Below are positions 39,011 to 47,168 of a stretch of 64,000 bases of DNA, piece by piece; positions within the stretch are counted from its first letter, which is position 1, and every line of letters starts with the position of its first letter. The notes under the pieces are model-generated. The model was not told the DNA's origin. It was given only the letters and a program-made list of their open reading frames with translations, and did no database searches. Source of the DNA: Martinezella lusitana (lineage in GTDB: Bacteria > Pseudomonadota > Alphaproteobacteria > Rhizobiales > Rhizobiaceae); NCBI RefSeq assembly GCF_014207095.1, contig NZ_JACHBG010000002.1, forward strand, positions 681,740 to 745,739. The letters run 5' to 3'. Made by a program: the position numbers and the translations under genes.

Positions 39011-40408
39011 ATGGATATGCCGTTAGCTGCGCGCCCAAACGCGTATGACAGTAATAATTCGTGGTCGGCGCACATTCGTGCAACCCTTGCGCTTGGCATC
39101 CCGCTGATCGGCGCGCAGTTGGCGCAGCTTGGCATCAATACGACCGACGTGATGATCGTCGGCCGGCTCGGGGCCGAACAGCTGGCGGCGATGGTGCTTG
39201 CTGCTCAATTTTTGTTCACTATTCTCATTTTCGGTTCGGGCTTCTCCATTGCCGTGGTGCCGCTGGTGGCGCAGGCCTATGGTAAGGGGGATGTGGCTTC
39301 GGTTCGCCGAGCCCTGCGCATGGGTCTTTGGGTCGTGACGGCCTATTGGCTGCTCGCGCAGCCAGCCTTCTTCTATTCCGAGCAGATCCTCTTGGCGGCC
39401 GGGCAGAAGCCCGAGGTGGCTCGACTGGCGAGCGGCTATATCGATATCGGCCATTTCGCTCTGCTGCCGGGGCTGCTCTACAACGTCATTCGCGCCTTGG
39501 TGAGTGCTATCGGCCGTGCCGGCATCATCCTCAAGGTCACCATTGCAATGCTCGTGATGAATGCGGTGCTTGCCTACATCCTCGTACTCGGCCACTTTGG
39601 CCTGCCGGCGATGGGGCTGCATGGCGCGGCTATCGTGTCCGTTGCCGTGCAGACTGCAGGTTTCTTCTTCATCGTCGGTTATGTCCAGGCGCATGAAGAT
39701 ACGCGCCGCTACGAGATCTTTGTCCGCTTCTGGCGGCCCGATTGGCATGCCTTGTGGGACGTGGTTCGCCTCGGTTTCCCGATCAGCGTTACGGTTCTCG
39801 CCGAAGTCAGCCTTTTCACGGCCGCCTCGCTGCTGATGGGGCAGATCGGCACCATAGAGCTTGCCGCACATGGCATTGCGCTGCAATGGGCCTCGATCGC
39901 CTTCATGATCCCGCTTGGGCTTAGCCAGGCCGCAACGGTGCGGGTCGGCGTTGCGCACGGGCAGGGCGATCATCTCGGCCTGACGCGAGCGGCGATCGTC
40001 GTGCTCGTCGTTTCGAGCTGCATCTCGCTGTTCGGCAGCATCCTATTCGCATCGATCCCGACCTGGCTCGGAGGCTGGTTCCTGGATGTGACATCGCCTG
40101 ATGCAGCGAAGGTACTGGCCTATGCGGCGCCGCTCATCGTCGTTGCCGGCTTGTTCCAGCTGGTGGACGGGCTCCAGTCGATCGCCAGCGGCCTGCTGCG
40201 CGGCCTGAAGGACGCCCGCGTGCCGATGATCATGGCTCTTATCGCCTATTGGCCGATCGGCTTCTTCCTGGCATGGCTCCTGGCGTTCCCGCTCGGCTTC
40301 GGCGGCATCGGCATATGGTTCGGCTTCCTTCTCGGGTTGGGCTCGGCAGCAGTCATGCTCTGCGCCCGATTCTACATTCTGGTGCGTTCGGAGAAGGTCG
40401 CAGCCTGA
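39011..40408 (+). CDS. MATE-family multidrug efflux transporter
   Basis: A 465-residue antiporter with twelve segments in two MATE bundles. The N-terminal bundle reads LALGIPLIGAQLAQLGINTTD and MIVGRLGAEQLAAMVLA; the second bundle begins LGFPISVTVLAEVSLF and contains GLSQAATVRVGVAHGQG, the family repeat. It probably exports cationic or phenolic toxins with Na+ or H+. Monocistronic; 148 bases separate it from the MFS gene. Confidence 0.94.
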   Translation: MDMPLAARPNAYDSNNSWSAHIRATLALGIPLIGAQLAQLGINTTDVMIVGRLGAEQLAAMVLAAQFLFTILIFGSGFSIAVVPLVAQAYGKGDVASVRRALRMGLWVVTAYWLLAQPAFFYSEQILLAAGQKPEVARLASGYIDIGHFALLPGLLYNVIRALVSAIGRAGIILKVTIAMLVMNAVLAYILVLGHFGLPAMGLHGAAIVSVAVQTAGFFFIVGYVQAHEDTRRYEIFVRFWRPDWHALWDVVRLGFPISVTVLAEVSLFTAASLLMGQIGTIELAAHGIALQWASIAFMIPLGLSQAATVRVGVAHGQGDHLGLTRAAIVVLVVSSCISLFGSILFASIPTWLGGWFLDVTSPDAAKVLAYAAPLIVVAGLFQLVDGLQSIASGLLRGLKDARVPMIMALIAYWPIGFFLAWLLAFPLGFGGIGIWFGFLLGLGSAAVMLCARFYILVRSEKVAA

Positions 40409-40501
40409 CGCAAAAAGTTCATGGTCGGGCCACAAGACTGCTGACAAAAATTGGCAGCATGGTCGTCTATAACTGTCTCATACCAAAGACGGGAGACGAC
40501 C

Positions 40502-41074
40502 ATGACATTCCAAGCAAGCGATCGTACCGATGCCGCGCTTTTCCCGCGGGAAGACATCATCCGGCAGAGCGCTACCGTGCGCCTCTTTCCGCACGCGAAC
40601 ACATCGTCTCGGCGGCCTGAGCCGGAGAAAAGATCCTACTGGCTGGCCGTCGCCAGCGCGGAACATGTGCGCATTGGGCGCCAGCATGGGTTCATGCAGG
40701 TAAACCACGGCAAGCGAGCCCCATTGAAGCGTATCAAGCCGGGCGACGGCATCGTCTACTACTCGCCATCAGTCAAAATGGGCGAGAGAGACGGTTTTCA
40801 GAGCTTCACCGCCATCGGCTTTGTCCGTGGGGGCGAGCCGTATCTTGCCGAGATGGGCTGCGGAAAGGCTTACCGCAAGGATGTGGATTGGCTCGATGCG
40901 CCCGAACAGCCGCTTCGTCCGCTCCTGGGCTGGCTCGATTTCACTCAGGACAAGAACTGGGGCTACAAGCTGAGGTTCGGCCTCGTCGAGTTCGGCCAGT
41001 CGGATTTCGAGTTTCTCGAGGAAATCCTGATGAGCGAGCTTGAAGTGGTCAAGCAGCGCCGCCTGCAGGCATGA
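40502..41074 (+). CDS. EVE-domain protein with N-terminal extension
   Basis: A 190-residue protein. The EVE (PUA-like) fold spans about residues 45-185: [20 protein letters not shown], a loop [38 protein letters not shown], and closing [19 protein letters not shown] domains bind modified bases or RNA. The first 45 residues are a charged extension rich in Arg, Asp and Ser not usual for minimal EVE proteins. GACGGGAGACGACC precedes ATG 40502. A strong bidirectional terminator separates it from the convergent carA. Confidence 0.82.
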   Translation: MTFQASDRTDAALFPREDIIRQSATVRLFPHANTSSRRPEPEKRSYWLAVASAEHVRIGRQHGFMQVNHGKRAPLKRIKPGDGIVYYSPSVKMGERDGFQSFTAIGFVRGGEPYLAEMGCGKAYRKDVDWLDAPEQPLRPLLGWLDFTQDKNWGYKLRFGLVEFGQSDFEFLEEILMSELEVVKQRRLQA

Positions 41075-41129
41075 GTTTCAGCAAGCTCAACCGATGTGAC
41101 GAAAAGACCTCCCAACTTGACGCACAAAG

Positions 41130-41168
41130 AGAAAAGCCCCGGATTGGCTATCAATCCGGGGCTTTTCT
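41130..41168. terminator. Bidirectional terminator, EVE gene and carA
   Basis: A 17-bp perfect inverted repeat (41130-41146 and 41152-41168) around a 5-base loop. The stem runs from A/T pairs into a GC core CCCCGG, giving a T-run on both strands. It lies 56 bases after the EVE stop and 25 bases after the carA stop. Confidence 0.9.
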
Positions 41169-41192
41169 TATGCCATCAAGGTGTCGGTGTGA

Positions 41193-42401
41193 TCAGGCGC
41201 GCTCCGCCAAGGCAGCTTCGCCCTTCTTTTCGCGCACCAGATTGATGAAGCGGCGGAAGAGATAGTGGCTGTCCTGCGGGCCGGGCGAGGCTTCGGGGTG
41301 ATGCTGGACCGAGAAGATCGGCTTGCCGGCGACGCGCAGGCCGCAATTGCTGCCGTCGAAGAGCGAAACGTGAGTCTCCTCAACGCCTTCCGGCAGCGAG
41401 TTCGAGTCGACTGCGAAGCCATGGTTCATGGAAACGATCTCGACCTTGCCCGTCGTATGGTCCTTGACCGGATGGTTGGCGCCGTGGTGGCCCTGATGCA
41501 TCTTTGCGGTCTTGGCGCCGAGCGCGAGGCCGAGCATCTGGTGGCCGAGGCAGATGCCGAACAACGGAATTTCGGTCTTCAGCAAGTCCTTGATCACGGG
41601 CACGGCATATTCGCCTGTTGCGGCCGGGTCGCCAGGGCCGTTGGAGAGGAAGATACCGTCCGGCTTCAGGCCGAGAACTTCATCCGTCGAAGCGGTGGCC
41701 GGCAGAACTGTGACCTTGCAATCGAGGCCGGCGAACAGGCGTAGAATGTTGCGTTTGACGCCGTAGTCGAGGCAGACGACGTGATACTTAGCGTCGGCCG
41801 TGCCGAGTTCGCCATAGCCTTCATTCCAGATCCAGGGCGTCTGCGACCACTGCGAGGACTGGCCCGAGGAGGCCACCTTGGCGAGGTCGAGGCCTTCGAG
41901 GCCGCTCCAGGCTTTGGCATCCGCCTTCAGCTGCTCGATGTCGAAGACGCCGTTCGGGTCGTGGGCGATCACGCCGTTCGGCATGCCGTTCTCACGGATC
42001 CAGGCGGTGAGGGCGCGGGTGTCGATGCCGCTGAGGCCGATGATGCCGCGGACCTTCAGCCACTGGTCGAGATGCTTGGCGGCGCGGTAGTTCGACGGAT
42101 CGGTGATGTCGGCCTTGAAGATGACGCCGACCGCGCCGTGACGTGCAGCCGGCGTCAGGTCCTCGACGTCTTCCTCGTTCGTGCCGACATTGCCGATGTG
42201 CGGGAAGGTGAAGGTAACGATCTGGCCGAGATAGGATGGATCGGTCAGGATCTCCTCATATCCCGTCAGTGCGGTGTTGAAGCAGACTTCGGCCTGGACC
42301 TTGCCGGTCGCGCCGATACCCTTGCCTTCGATGACTGTGCCATCGGCGAGAACGAGAAGAGCAGTCGGCTTTTCGGTGGTCCATGGGGCTGTCGCGGTCA
42401 T
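41193..42401 (-). CDS. carA: Carbamoyl-phosphate synthase small subunit
   Basis: A 402-residue glutamine amidotransferase subunit that supplies ammonia to CarB. The N-terminal small domain includes VCFNTALTGYEEILTDPSY. The class I amidotransferase domain shows the catalytic triad: Cys in LFGICLGHQMLGLALG, and His/Glu in FSVQHHPEASPG. The frame is open to 42509, but ATG 42401 begins the family sequence TAPWTTEKPTALLVLADG. In many bacteria carA and carB are adjacent; here they are about 10.6 kb apart, as in other rhizobia. Confidence 0.96.
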   Translation of the reverse strand: MTATAPWTTEKPTALLVLADGTVIEGKGIGATGKVQAEVCFNTALTGYEEILTDPSYLGQIVTFTFPHIGNVGTNEEDVEDLTPAARHGAVGVIFKADITDPSNYRAAKHLDQWLKVRGIIGLSGIDTRALTAWIRENGMPNGVIAHDPNGVFDIEQLKADAKAWSGLEGLDLAKVASSGQSSQWSQTPWIWNEGYGELGTADAKYHVVCLDYGVKRNILRLFAGLDCKVTVLPATASTDEVLGLKPDGIFLSNGPGDPAATGEYAVPVIKDLLKTEIPLFGICLGHQMLGLALGAKTAKMHQGHHGANHPVKDHTTGKVEIVSMNHGFAVDSNSLPEGVEETHVSLFDGSNCGLRVAGKPIFSVQHHPEASPGPQDSHYLFRRFINLVREKKGEAALAERA

Positions 42402-42710
42402 AGTCATCCCGTTTCCGGCGTCATGTACGACCTTGAAGAGGCCGTAGGCTTCCGCCATGTTTGTAGCAAGGTACAGCCGGCGACCGAGGTCGCGGCTTGA
42501 GATCTTCATATCGATCTAATGTGCAGGTGATGGACATAACCAAACAAGGCGAGCCGGTCAATGCACGCTTTTGCTTTCCTGCCCGGGAATTCGCCCGGTT
42601 TCGACTCGCTCGACGCAATTGCATTGATCGGCGCTGATGGTCTAAGAGACTGGCAAGATGAAATAAGGGGACGGGCGATCGTCGCCTACCTGCTTCAAGG
42701 AGTTACAGAC

Positions 42711-43163
42711 ATGATCCGCGAAACCCTTTCCAACGCCCAGAAGGAAGCCATGAAGGCCAAGGATACGGCGAGGCTTTCGACCGTGCGCCTCATCCTTGCA
42801 GCCATCAAGGACAAGGATATCGCCAATCGCGGTCTCGGCAAGGAGCAGGCAAGCGACGACGAAATCCTGCAGCTGCTCGCCAAGATGATCAAGCAGCGCG
42901 AAGAGTCCGAGAAGATCTACGTCGACGGCGCCCGCCCGGAGCTGGCTGCGAAGGAGCGCGAAGAGATCACGGTGATCCAGGGCTTCATGCCGGAACAGCT
43001 GTCCGAAGAGAAGGTGCGCGAGATCTGCGTTGCCATCGTCGCCGAGCTCGGCGCGCAGGGCCTGAAGGACATGGGCAAGTGCGTTGCCGCTCTGCGCGAG
43101 CGTTATGCCGGGCAGATGGATTTCGCCAAGGCCTCGGGCATTCTCAAGGAACTGCTGAAGTAA
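42711..43163 (+). CDS. GatB/YqeY domain protein
   Basis: A 150-residue soluble protein of the YqeY family. The opening MIRETLSNAQKEAMKAKD and STVRLILAAIKDKDI are diagnostic, as is VIQGFMPEQLSEEKVREI. The fold is related to the tRNA-binding tail of GatB amidotransferase; the function is not established. CAAGGAG precedes the ATG. It commonly lies upstream of dnaG in alphaproteobacteria, as here. Its 3' end overlaps the convergent unknown gene by 20 bases. Confidence 0.93.
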   Translation: MIRETLSNAQKEAMKAKDTARLSTVRLILAAIKDKDIANRGLGKEQASDDEILQLLAKMIKQREESEKIYVDGARPELAAKEREEITVIQGFMPEQLSEEKVREICVAIVAELGAQGLKDMGKCVAALRERYAGQMDFAKASGILKELLK

Positions 43164-44046
43164 AAACCGGTTTTGCCTTCGGCGCGCGGATTTGCGGCGA
43201 GCCGGAGGCATTTCTCCAGGCGCTGTCGATGATCGAGAATTTCTCGGCCTGAAAGTTGCGATATTCCTGGATGAAGTCGCAGGAAAGCCAAAGCTGGCTT
43301 CTGCCCGAAGAGCCCATCCAGCCGATGCTCTGCATTTTCGCGGCTCTGATCATCAGTCGCTTCGCATGAGTCCTGGAAATCAGAAAGCGACGACAGATGT
43401 CCGTGAAGGCAATTCGTCCGACAATCACTCTTTGTGTTGCCGTATCCACCAGCCCGACGCGTGAGATCAGGTAATCCATGATCACCCCGCCGGAATTGAC
43501 CCATGTGAACAGGTCGAACGTGTCTCCCGGATGGCGCAGATCGTCGCTGTTGATGATATCAACCGAGATGGCAGGCTGCAGCGCGGCGATAAGATCTGGG
43601 CGCTTGGCAAGCAAGGCGCTTCGCTTGCCGTCATCCAGCCGATCCAGCACCGAGAGATGAATGGTGAGCCATTTTCCCAGCTGCTTGATGGCTTCTTCGG
43701 TCGGTTCCATGGGCCGCGAGCGGCGATCCGGCGCAACGGGCAGGTATCGTAAGAATCCTTCGGCCAGCATCTGCTGAATGAAACTTAGTGCAGTGTTGTG
43801 ACTGGCGATCTCGTTTTCGACCACATAGGTCGCGAAGCGATTCGCATGAAGGCCGGGTTGCTCGCCGTCGATGCCGCCATAGTATAATCCGAAGCCGGCG
43901 AGTGCCATCAGCCAACGCTGTTGGGAGGCGAAGACCGAGCATATCTGTTGATTCTGATTGTACGTGAATATGATTTCCCGCGTATAATTCAGAATTTCAG
44001 CGAAAAAATTAGGGTCTTGAGCAAGTTCCTTTGCGGATAAAGACAT
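43144..44046 (-). CDS. Unrecognised protein with two helix-turn-helix-like segments
   Basis: A 300-residue soluble protein with no family recognised. Residues about 66-130 (NRFATYVVENEIASHNTALSF... then DRRSRPMEPTEEAIKQLGKWL) look like a MarR-type winged helix with a wing and closing helix. Residues about 209-245 (VGRIAFTDICRRFLISRTHAK, followed by a hydrophobic strand) look like a second HTH. A transcription regulator is therefore likely. It has its own promoter and a dyad at 44120-44168, suggesting autoregulation. Its last 20 bases overlap yqeY on the opposite strand. Confidence 0.6.
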   Translation of the reverse strand: MSLSAKELAQDPNFFAEILNYTREIIFTYNQNQQICSVFASQQRWLMALAGFGLYYGGIDGEQPGLHANRFATYVVENEIASHNTALSFIQQMLAEGFLRYLPVAPDRRSRPMEPTEEAIKQLGKWLTIHLSVLDRLDDGKRSALLAKRPDLIAALQPAISVDIINSDDLRHPGDTFDLFTWVNSGGVIMDYLISRVGLVDTATQRVIVGRIAFTDICRRFLISRTHAKRLMIRAAKMQSIGWMGSSGRSQLWLSCDFIQEYRNFQAEKFSIIDSAWRNASGSPQIRAPKAKPVFTSAVP

Positions 44047-44119
44047 GCAGCCGTCTCCGATGAACCGAGCAAAATTTAAGAATGTCTGAGGATATTAATC
44101 GCCTGGATTGCATATATTA

Positions 44120-44168
44120 ATATACTAAAAAATGCAGATTTCATCAACAGTATTACCATACTGGTAAC
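44120..44168 (-). promoter_or_regulatory. Promoter and operator-like dyad of the double-HTH gene
   Basis: TTGATG (-35, 44148-44143), a 17-base spacer and TATATT (-10, 44125-44120) read toward the double-HTH gene. TTACCA-TAC-TGGTAA (44154-44168) lies 6 bases upstream of the -35. The dyad symmetry suggests a regulator site, possibly the gene's own product. Confidence 0.55.
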
Positions 44169-44225
44169 CTGAAGCGAGAGACTTTCCTCGTCGGATATTC
44201 ATTGTTCTCGGGGCCACAAATTAGA

Positions 44226-44260
44226 GAAGGCAGGAGCTGGGGGAGCTCCTGCCTTCTTGC
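44226..44260. terminator. Orphan strong hairpin
   Basis: GAAGGCAGGAGCT and its exact complement (44226-44238, 44244-44256) around a 5-base G loop; TTGCTCTTT follows on the plus strand. No protein gene precedes it on the plus strand, so it may end an unannotated RNA starting near 44100-44170. Confidence 0.5.
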
Positions 44261-44322
44261 TCTTTGCAGGCGTTTGATGACGCAGGGTGGGGCCCAAAAA
44301 TCAAACGTCTATCGCAAAGGCA

Positions 44323-44367
44323 CTCAGGTGGGGCGGCGCCGGGGGTAGGGATGGTGCCCCACCTGAG
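44323..44367 (-). terminator. Hairpin downstream of small secreted protein gene
   Basis: CTCAGGTGGGGC and its complement GCCCCACCTGAG with a 21-base GC-rich loop, 12 bases after the stop of the minus-strand gene at 44380-44613. Probable transcript end; the T content afterward is low. Confidence 0.55.
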
Positions 44368-44379
44368 TATCTGCTGAAC

Positions 44380-44613
44380 TTATCTGAGGATCCTGATTTC
44401 CCGGGGCAAGGCCAGCGCCTGCGACGAAAAACCGGACATCTGAACCTTTACGCCCGCCGTAAGTGCGGGGATCTTCATATCTGCCGGCAGCTGATAGCTA
44501 GCGCCAGCATGCAGTGCGTTGTTGTCGTCGTTGCCGTTAGCCGTTGTAGCCGAGCTATAAGTCGCTGTTGCAAAAATAGCCGCTGCGGCCAAAGGTACGA
44601 TGAGAACGCGCAT
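44380..44613 (-). CDS. Small secreted protein, unknown
   Basis: A 77-residue protein with a likely signal peptide (MRVLIVPLAAAAIFATATYS, cleavage near SSA). The mature part of about 55 residues has no cysteine and no recognised domain; NNALHAGASYQLPADMKIP is its most distinctive segment. GGAGAGG lies 2-8 bases before the ATG, supporting translation. Monocistronic, with a strong hairpin just after the stop. Function unknown. Confidence 0.7.
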   Translation of the reverse strand: MRVLIVPLAAAAIFATATYSSATTANGNDDNNALHAGASYQLPADMKIPALTAGVKVQMSGFSSQALALPREIRILR

Positions 44614-45172
44614 TTCCTCTCCTAAACTGAAAGCCTGTACCTTGTGGCTTCCCGTTCGTCAGGGCGTCTCGGCATGTCGCGTCGCGAAGCATATTCTTCG
44701 CCGGCTTGTCTCGCCCTGTGAGAAGAACGCTATTGCGCTGCACACCAACAATCAAATTACAAAAAAATAATGTTTGCCTTACAAACCATACCGCAGGCTC
44801 ACTGCTCCAGGCGCCAATCGCCCTCGACTTGACTTGCAGCCAGCGATTGTTTTCTGGTCGTTTCTTTTCGCCTATCGCCCACTTCAAGATGTGCAAGTCC
44901 TTGCTTTTTCAAAAAAATGCAGCAGTTTTCCATTCCGGCGCTTCTCGCTTTCGGGGTGGCTGCGATGGGGATGAATGCAGGTTTTGGCGGACGCGAATGC
45001 GCTTTGAGGCCTGGGTTTGTACGGTTCGATCTCGGTAATGGCTTCACAAAGTTGTGATCGAAAAGGGGGAGTTGTATTCATCCAGAATGGGCTGTGAATA
45101 CAGTGTGTGCCTGTCTGGTCATCGTGGCAATGCCGTTCATTCATGTTTATATGAGGTGAGCCAGAGGTAGCC
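44614..45172. other. Intergenic region upstream of dnaG
   Basis: There are 559 bases between divergent genes. It should hold the dnaG and small secreted-protein promoters. An AT-rich segment at 44750-44775 is a possible promoter for the minus-strand gene. A 46-codon open frame at 44917-45057 is listed separately. Otherwise no feature could be supported. Confidence 0.4.
44917..45057 (+). CDS. Possible 46-residue small protein upstream of dnaG
   Basis: An ATG-to-TGA frame of 47 codons encodes a hydrophobic start (MQQFSIPALLAFGVAAMG) then a basic/aromatic tail (PGFVRFDLGNGFTKL). The shape is like a short signal peptide or membrane peptide. There is no Shine-Dalgarno sequence, only a run of A, and no known family, so chance is quite possible. 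Confidence 0.2.
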   Translation: MQQFSIPALLAFGVAAMGMNAGFGGRECALRPGFVRFDLGNGFTKL

Positions 45173-47161
45173 ATGCGATTTTCCAATACGTTTCTCGACG
45201 AGATTCGCGACCGCGTTTTGATTTCAGACGTGATCGGTCGTCGCGTGACCTGGGATCGGCGCAAGACCAATGTGCCGCGCGGGGACTATTGGGCTTGCTG
45301 CCCTTTCCACGGTGAGAAATCGCCGAGCTTCCACTGCGAGGACCGCAAGGGGCGATATCACTGCTTCGGCTGCGGGGTGACGGGCGATCATTTCCGGTTC
45401 CTCACCGAGCTTGAGGGGCTGAGCTTTCCGGAGGCCGTGCAGCAGATTGCCGATATGGCAGGCATGCCTATGCCAGTCGCCGATCCGATGGAGGCGAAGC
45501 GGGAGAAAGAACGCACGTCGCTGCTCGATGTCATGGAGATGGCGACTCAATTCTTTCAGGACCAGCTGCAGACAGCCAACGGCGCTCGGGCGCGCGCCTA
45601 TCTGCGTGACCGCGGATTGACCGGCCGCACCATAGAGACCTTTCGGCTGGGCTATTCGCCAGACAGCCGTAATGCGCTGAAGGAACATCTTGCCGGCAAG
45701 GGCGTGTTGAAGGAACAGATCGAGGCTTGCGGCCTTGTCGTGCACGAGAACGTGCCGGTCTCCTACGACCGCTTTCGCGATCGCATCATGTTTCCTATTC
45801 TCTCATCACGCGAAAAGGTGATCGCCTTCGGTGGCCGCGCCATGGCATCGGACGCGCCGGCGAAGTATCTCAATTCCAACGAGACCGAGCTCTTCCATAA
45901 GGGCAATGTGCTCTATAATTTCACCCGGGCGCGCCGCGCCGCTCAGGGCGCCGATGGTGCGGGAACCATCATTGCCGTCGAAGGCTATATGGATGTCATC
46001 GCCCTGCATCAGGCCGGAGTGGAGAATGCGGTTGCGCCGCTCGGCACCGCGCTCACGGAAAATCAGCTGGATCTTCTCTGGAAGATGACGCCGGAACCAG
46101 TGCTCTGCTTCGATGGCGACGGCGCAGGTATTCGTGCCGCCAATCGCGCCGCCGATCTGGCACTCCCGCATATCAAGCCGGGCCGCACTGTCCGTTTCGC
46201 GCTTCTTCCCGACGGCAAGGATCCTGACGATCTTGTGCGCCATGACGGGCGCGCGCCATTTGACAAGGTGATGGCACAGGCAAAGCCGCTGGCCGATCTG
46301 ATCTGGGCAAGGGAAGCCGCCAGCGGCACCTTCGAGACACCGGAAGCGCGGGCAGAGCTCGAAGCCCGGCTTCGACGCATCGTGTCCGTCATCGTCGACG
46401 AGGATGTTCGGCGGCATTATCAGCAGAGTATGCGCGAGCGGCTGAACGGGCTTTTCCAGCCGCAATTCCAGCGCGGTGGCAATCAGCAGGCGCGCGGCTT
46501 CTCTCGTGATGGCAACGGTCGCGCCTATGGCGGCCGCGGCGGGCAGGGTCGCGACCGGGCGGCGGTCAGCACGACGGCGTCCGATCGCCTGACGCGCTCG
46601 GCGATGATCAAGGGACATCAGGATATTCCGAGCCTGCGCGAAAGCGTTTTGGCGCTGACTATCGTCAATCATCCGTTGTTGCTGCAGGACGAGTATGACG
46701 AGATCGCCGCGATCGATTACGAAAGCCGCGAGTTGCAGCGCCTCTGGTCGGCTGTGCTCGGGATTGCCGCCGCGATGGTCGGGCCGCAGCTCACTCGTGA
46801 GCGGCTGGTCGAACAGCTGGAGGAGCAAGACTTCGGCTCGCTATTGAAGAATCTCGAGCAGCAGGTTCGCAATGCCCGGTTATGGACGGCAACCGAGCAA
46901 GCCGCGATGGAAGACGCGCGCGAGGGCTATCGTCAGGCGCTTGCACTTCACAAACGCTCAAAGGCCCTTCGGTGGCACAAGATCGAATTGCAGGGCGCGA
47001 TTGCCGAGGCAACGGAAGATGGCGACGGCGAGCTTATCGAGCAATTGATGCGTGCCTTGCAGGAAGTACAGCTCGAAGCGGTGCGGCTGGAAAACCAGGA
47101 GGCGATCATCGATGGCTTTGGCGTTCTTTCCGGCCGTGTCAAAAGCGTTGTAGGAAAGTAG
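45173..47161 (+). CDS. dnaG: DNA primase
   Basis: A 662-residue primase that lays RNA primers for replication. The CHC2 zinc-binding domain has C43, H46, C64 and C67 in CCPFHGEK and YHCFGCG. The catalytic core has the TOPRIM motifs: IAVEGYMDVIALHQAG and LCFDGDGAGIRAA. The C-terminal third carries a low-complexity Gln/Gly/Arg linker and a DnaB-binding helical domain. Followed at 7 bases by recQ. In most rhizobia I recall rpoD directly after dnaG; here it is 5.6 kb downstream. Confidence 0.97.
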   Translation: MRFSNTFLDEIRDRVLISDVIGRRVTWDRRKTNVPRGDYWACCPFHGEKSPSFHCEDRKGRYHCFGCGVTGDHFRFLTELEGLSFPEAVQQIADMAGMPMPVADPMEAKREKERTSLLDVMEMATQFFQDQLQTANGARARAYLRDRGLTGRTIETFRLGYSPDSRNALKEHLAGKGVLKEQIEACGLVVHENVPVSYDRFRDRIMFPILSSREKVIAFGGRAMASDAPAKYLNSNETELFHKGNVLYNFTRARRAAQGADGAGTIIAVEGYMDVIALHQAGVENAVAPLGTALTENQLDLLWKMTPEPVLCFDGDGAGIRAANRAADLALPHIKPGRTVRFALLPDGKDPDDLVRHDGRAPFDKVMAQAKPLADLIWAREAASGTFETPEARAELEARLRRIVSVIVDEDVRRHYQQSMRERLNGLFQPQFQRGGNQQARGFSRDGNGRAYGGRGGQGRDRAAVSTTASDRLTRSAMIKGHQDIPSLRESVLALTIVNHPLLLQDEYDEIAAIDYESRELQRLWSAVLGIAAAMVGPQLTRERLVEQLEEQDFGSLLKNLEQQVRNARLWTATEQAAMEDAREGYRQALALHKRSKALRWHKIELQGAIAEATEDGDGELIEQLMRALQEVQLEAVRLENQEAIIDGFGVLSGRVKSVVGK

Positions 47162-47168
47162 GAAATGA

